Source: Armatimonadota bacterium (GTDB lineage: Bacteria > Armatimonadota > Abditibacteriia > CG2-30-59-28). From it: a DNA stretch of 9,987 bases. The position numbers and the translations under genes are program-made. The notes under the pieces are model-generated. The model saw only the letters and a list, made by a program, of their open reading frames with translations, was not told where the DNA came from and made no database searches. The stretch is taken from positions 1 through 9,987 of the forward strand of contig JACQGJ010000232.1 in assembly GCA_016199605.1 (NCBI GenBank). Direction: 5' to 3'. This document shows, piece after piece, positions 7,986-9,987 of the stretch (positions within the stretch are counted from its first letter, which is position 1; every line of letters starts with the position of its first letter).

Positions 7986-8615
7986 CTACTTCGGTGGCAG
8001 GCCGTCGCCGCCGGTGCCGCCACCGCCGCCGGTCCCACCACCGGTCCCACCGCCGGTTCCCCCGTCCGCTCCCGGTGCGGCTTTGTGGCCGGGGATCAGG
8101 CGGACCAGTTCGCCGTCGGGGGTGCCGTCCGGGAAGACCAGGCAGGCGTCGATGTACCACTCCACACAATCCTCCCATAGGTTCCCCACCATCAGGTAGA
8201 ACTTCTGCCGCTCATCCCGCTCAGTGGTGACGGCGTCCGTGCAGACCTGCTGGTTCGTCAGCGCAAGGTTGTAGAGGGTGGTGAAAGCAGTATTGGTGTT
8301 CTCTGCGGTCGGGCTCCAAGCCGCGCCGGGAAGCCGCTGCCAGGTTGACAGCCATTCTCGACCCTCCTCCAGTTTGTCCTGACGGTCATCCCCACTCGCC
8401 AGGAGCGGCTTCAGCAACGCCAGGGCCCCATCGTTCCGGCGGTACTTTGACAGCGCGCCATGCCCAGCCGCGCCTGCGCGGTCCAGCCGTGCAAGTCTTC
8501 CAGAACGTCCCCAAAGGCAATGCCTGCGTCTCCTCTCAAAGATTGACTTGATTCTTCCTGACCTTGCTGTCTCTGGTTGAGCCACGCAAGGTGATGGACA
8601 CCGACAATCGGGCAC
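7986..8615 (-). CDS. Helical hypothetical protein with Gly-rich tail; N-terminal part out of frame (probable frameshift)
   Basis: The open frame is 209 codons from a GTG at 8615, but the first ~54 residues (basic and Cys-rich, RRRRHCLWGR) look like a wrong frame. From about 8453 the product becomes natural: LSKYRRNDGALALLKPLLA, then amphipathic helices, TAFTTLYNLALTNQQVCTDA, the charged ERDERQKFYLMVGNLWEDCV, a short strand-like segment VRLIPGHKA and a tail of GGTGGG-type repeats ending DGLPPK. The natural upstream continuation lies in the next frame over (8453-8596, see the following entry), so the real gene seems to be longer and to carry a -1 type shift near 8445-8461. Architecture and composition resemble uncharacterised four-helix proteins with disordered tails found in environmental bacteria. 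That likeness is an impression, not a match. I assign no function. Either a pseudogene, a sequencing error or recoding could explain the layout. Confidence 0.5.
   Translation of the reverse strand: MPDCRCPSPCVAQPETARSGRIKSIFERRRRHCLWGRSGRLARLDRAGAAGHGALSKYRRNDGALALLKPLLASGDDRQDKLEEGREWLSTWQRLPGAAWSPTAENTNTAFTTLYNLALTNQQVCTDAVTTERDERQKFYLMVGNLWEDCVEWYIDACLVFPDGTPDGELVRLIPGHKAAPGADGGTGGGTGGGTGGGGGTGGDGLPPK
8453..8596 (-). pseudogene. Out-of-frame N-terminal segment of the helical protein
   Basis: In the frame one base away from the 7986-8615 frame, the reverse strand reads HHLAWLNQRQQGQEESSQSL and then GIAFGDVLEDLHGWTAQARL followed by GMAR. That is a plausible amphipathic helix pair, far better than the other two frames here. 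The frame continues to a TGA near 8411 through unlikely residues. Joining it to LSKYRRNDGALALL in the downstream frame gives a continuous helical protein. AGAGGAG near 8536-8545 could be a ribosome binding site, but no ATG, GTG or TTG follows it in this frame. I read it as a piece of a gene broken by a single-base change. Confidence 0.4.
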
Positions 8616-9069
8616 CGATTCTCTTCAATTTCCCATCGTTTCCCTTCCATCGGACGCCGTTTCCCATAAATCGGGCATCGACAGCCGACAGTTTGCCATC
8701 GACACCCGTCAGTCGGGCATCGACAGCCGACAGTTTGCCATCGACACCGGTCAGTCGGGCATCGACAGTCGTCAGTTTGCCATCGACACCGGTCAGTCGG
8801 GCATCGACACCGGACAGTGGGCTTCCTGTCGTCGTCAGTCGGTCATCGACAGCGGACCATCGGCTTCCTGTCGCCGTCAGTCGGGCATCGACACCGGCCC
8901 ATCGGTCTCCTGTCGCCGTCAGTCGGGCATCGACAGCGGACCATCGGCTTCCTGTCGCCGTCAGTCGGGCATCTACCGCCGACAATCGGTCTCCTGTCGC
9001 CGTCAGTCGATCATCTACCGCCGACCATCGGCTTCCTGTCGCTGTCAGTCGGGCATCTACAGCCGTCAA
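8536..9069 (-). CDS. Coiled-coil heptad-repeat ORF (VDARL repeats)
   Basis: This 177-codon frame is made almost wholly of seven-residue units encoded by the 21-bp DNA repeats. Toward its 3' end they alternate LTGVDGK and LSAVDAR. Toward its 5' end they alternate LTATGSR and WSAVDAR or WSAVDDR. Leu (or Trp) and Val stand at positions 1 and 4 of each heptad, as in a parallel coiled coil. The VDARL motif is common in tail-fibre-like and other bacterial coiled-coil proteins. The last ~45 residues decay to a basic stretch (GNGVRWKGNDGKLKR, then VSITLRG). The start is weak: a TTG at 9069 directly after an in-frame TGA, with no ribosome binding site. This may be a truncated or fragmentary coding region, or part of the same broken gene as 7986-8596. 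Plus-strand frames are also open across the repeats, but give low-complexity Ser/Pro/Thr/Arg text. Confidence 0.42.
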   Translation of the reverse strand: MTAVDARLTATGSRWSAVDDRLTATGDRLSAVDARLTATGSRWSAVDARLTATGDRWAGVDARLTATGSRWSAVDDRLTTTGSPLSGVDARLTGVDGKLTTVDARLTGVDGKLSAVDARLTGVDGKLSAVDARFMGNGVRWKGNDGKLKRIGARLSVSITLRGSTRDSKVRKNQVNL

Positions 9070-9090
9070 TCACTTCGCTGAACCCATCGG
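8587..9090. repeat. Tandem array, 21-bp half-units paired as 42-bp repeats (about 24 half-units)
   Basis: From 8671 to 9069 there are 19 consecutive 21-bp half-units in perfect register without indels, with decayed copies before (8587-8670) and after (9070-9090). Half-unit A starts TCGGGCATCGACAGCCGACA. Half-unit B starts TTTGCCATCGACACCGGTCA in the first three pairs (8692-8796), and from 8818 on is replaced by a version starting TCGGCTTCCTGTCGCCGTCA. Every half-unit length is a multiple of three, so reading frames survive changes in copy number. The repeat contains no spacers and is not a CRISPR array. In the second subtype CGACAG and CTGTCG recur as inverted repeats 15 bases apart. Confidence 0.93.
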
Positions 9091-9113
9091 CTCCGTGGGG
9101 CAAGATGGGAAAG

Positions 9114-9138
9114 GAAGGAGTCTCTTCCTGCCTCCTTC
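9114..9138 (-). terminator. Weak terminator-like hairpin after the right-hand isomerase gene
   Basis: On the minus strand, about 20 nt past the TAG stop at 9159-9161, GAAGGAG pairs with CTCCTTC across an 11-nt loop and is followed by CTTTCCC. An overlapping alternative stem AGGAAG/CTTCCT (9112-9129) excludes it. The stem is short and the U-run is poor, so the call is tentative. Confidence 0.28.
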
Positions 9139-9158
9139 GTGTGGTCAATTGCAGCGAC

Positions 9159-9926
9159 CTATGCTTTCAGTTGCTCCCAGAGCGCGCGATAGTAGTGCAT
9201 TACCGTGATCGGGTCGGTGCTGTGGGGGATCTCTGCCATCATGTAGCCTTGATAGTCTGCGGATTTCAGAAGCTGGAATACCGTCTTCCACGGATACTCA
9301 CGAGTATAGAGGTTGTTGATGTGGACATGACGAATCTGTCGCTGCAGCAGGTTGAAGTACGTCTCTACCGATCCGTTCTCATCAAGGTCGGCCATGTTGC
9401 AGTTCCAGCACGCGCTGACTTGAGGATGGTTGGCGACCTGGAGGATGCGGTGGATGTACGGGGGATGGCAGGTTCCCGCGCCGTGGACTTCGAGCCAGAT
9501 TTCAACCCCGTATCCGGCCGCGTATTCGCCGCATTCCTTCAGAGCGTTGCCGATCTGTTGGAGGGTCTCCTCGACGGGGATGCCCTTGTCTTCATGCAGG
9601 TGATTGGGGCGGACCTTGACCCCGGCCGCGCCGATATCATGAGCCAGGCGGACGAACTCCTTCGTCTCCTCAATGTTCTTCCTCACAACGGACTCCTCCG
9701 GCGAATCGTACTCACACGCGGAGCCCAGTCCGACGAGTCGCACTCTAGCTCCCGCAAATCGAGCTCTCACTTGCTCGCGTTCTTCCGGGCTCATGGTCGG
9801 CTCAACGCCGTGGGAGTGAGTGGTCCTGAGCTCCACGGCTCCAAAACCAGTCTCTTCACAACGCTGGATGACCGTGTCAAGATCCCAATCGTGAGCCATA
9901 TTATAGGTGACCAGACCCAAGTGCAT
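9159..9926 (-). CDS. Sugar phosphate isomerase/epimerase, TIM barrel (complete)
   Basis: 255 residues starting MHLGLVTYNMAHDWDL. An upstream in-frame ATG exists at 9938, but the GGAGG ribosome binding site (9936-9932) overlaps that codon and stands 5 nt before the ATG at 9926, so 9926 is the likely start. The protein is a complete xylose-isomerase-like TIM barrel. TGFGAVELRTTHSHGVEP (26-43) is the typical second strand and loop. Likely metal and catalytic positions are Glu146 in WLEVHG, the CWNCNMAD segment (173-180), His202 in HVHINNL and Glu232 in MAEIP. Length is normal for the family and the barrel is intact. It differs clearly from the partial isomerase at the left edge, so the two are distant paralogues and not a recent duplication. 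It probably acts in the cytoplasm on a sugar, sugar phosphate or keto-sugar. The substrate is unknown. Confidence 0.9.
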   Translation of the reverse strand: MHLGLVTYNMAHDWDLDTVIQRCEETGFGAVELRTTHSHGVEPTMSPEEREQVRARFAGARVRLVGLGSACEYDSPEESVVRKNIEETKEFVRLAHDIGAAGVKVRPNHLHEDKGIPVEETLQQIGNALKECGEYAAGYGVEIWLEVHGAGTCHPPYIHRILQVANHPQVSACWNCNMADLDENGSVETYFNLLQRQIRHVHINNLYTREYPWKTVFQLLKSADYQGYMMAEIPHSTDPITVMHYYRALWEQLKA

Positions 9927-9979
9927 CGCATCCTCCATGCCGGTGAGATCGGGAGAGAGAACTCCCGCTACGCGGCGAC

Positions 9980-9985
9980 ATTATA
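9980..9985 (-). promoter_or_regulatory. Probable -10 box upstream of the right-hand isomerase
   Basis: The minus strand reads TTTATAATGTCGCC at the window edge, containing a perfect TATAAT about 54 nt before the ATG at 9926. The -35 region would lie outside the window. The distance to the gene is similar to that of the promoter at 2268-2295. Confidence 0.42.
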
Positions 9986-9987
9986 AA

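Noticed and set aside
7948..8199. Plus-strand proline-rich frame (PPPPVPPPVPPP)
   Set aside because: It is the complement of the Gly-rich tail (GGTGGG repeats) of the minus-strand protein. Only the minus frame continues into natural helical sequence.
8590..8640. Programmed -1 frameshift at GGGAAAT (8628-8634)
   Set aside because: The heptamer has the XXXYYYZ form but is out of phase with the heptad-repeat frame, and similar GGGAAA words are scattered through the decayed repeats.
8587..9090. CRISPR array
   Set aside because: Repeats are contiguous 21/42-bp units with no unique spacers, in coding register, and no cas genes are present.
8564..9208. 214-codon plus-strand frame rich in Ser, Thr, Pro and Arg across the array
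   Set aside because: It has no ribosome binding site and low-complexity repeats, and it ends in the antisense of the isomerase. The minus frame gives a sensible coiled coil, though both strands share wobble positions so I hold this at moderate certainty.
8817..9986. 389-codon plus-strand open frame through the repeat array and on to the right edge
   Set aside because: It is antisense to the secure isomerase gene at 9159-9926 and runs through the array only because 21-bp units without stops keep all frames open. The product is low-complexity (FLSPSVGHRQ) followed by antisense text.

Overview
The window looks like a chromosomal segment from a GC-rich (roughly 58-60% by eye), uncultured-type environmental bacterium. 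Sugar phosphate isomerase/epimerase TIM barrels, an uncharacterised (alpha/alpha)6-type secreted protein and a very large secreted beta-sandwich protein together resemble gene content of Armatimonadota, Planctomycetota/Lentisphaerota or Hydrogenedentota/Sumerlaeota genomes. The phylum cannot be settled from the sequence alone. I see no rRNA, tRNA, transposase, integrase or CRISPR array.

Left region (1-2296, minus strand): a tight three-gene operon. It reads from a good sigma70-like promoter (TATAAT at 2268-2273) through a four-helix membrane protein (1770-2210), a secreted helical-toroid protein of possible carbohydrate-active type (650-1762) and a sugar phosphate isomerase/epimerase cut by the window edge (1-638). 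Gaps are 7 and 11 nt, each with its own ribosome binding site.

Centre (2457-7400, plus strand, divergent): one 1647-residue secreted protein. It has an N-terminal LamG-like region, three concanavalin-like beta-sandwich units and then repeated galactose-binding-like, Ig-like and FN3-like modules. It has no recognisable catalytic domain. It carries G9 and G8 tracts inside its coding frame.

Right region (7401-9158): the unusual part. It holds a 71-residue, AT-richer two-helix membrane protein (7569-7784), a cluster of overlapping hairpins (7901-7970) and a minus-strand locus (7986-9090). In that locus, a 21/42-bp tandem array encoding coiled-coil heptads runs into a helical domain and a Gly-rich tail, but the three parts lie in three different frames. 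It is a decayed, frameshifted or recoded gene, or a set of overlapping fragments.

Far right (9159-9987): a second complete sugar phosphate isomerase/epimerase on the minus strand, with a TATAAT box at the extreme edge. The two isomerases, the toroid protein and the giant lectin-like protein together suggest capture and catabolism of complex sugars. That link is inferred from neighbourhood only.
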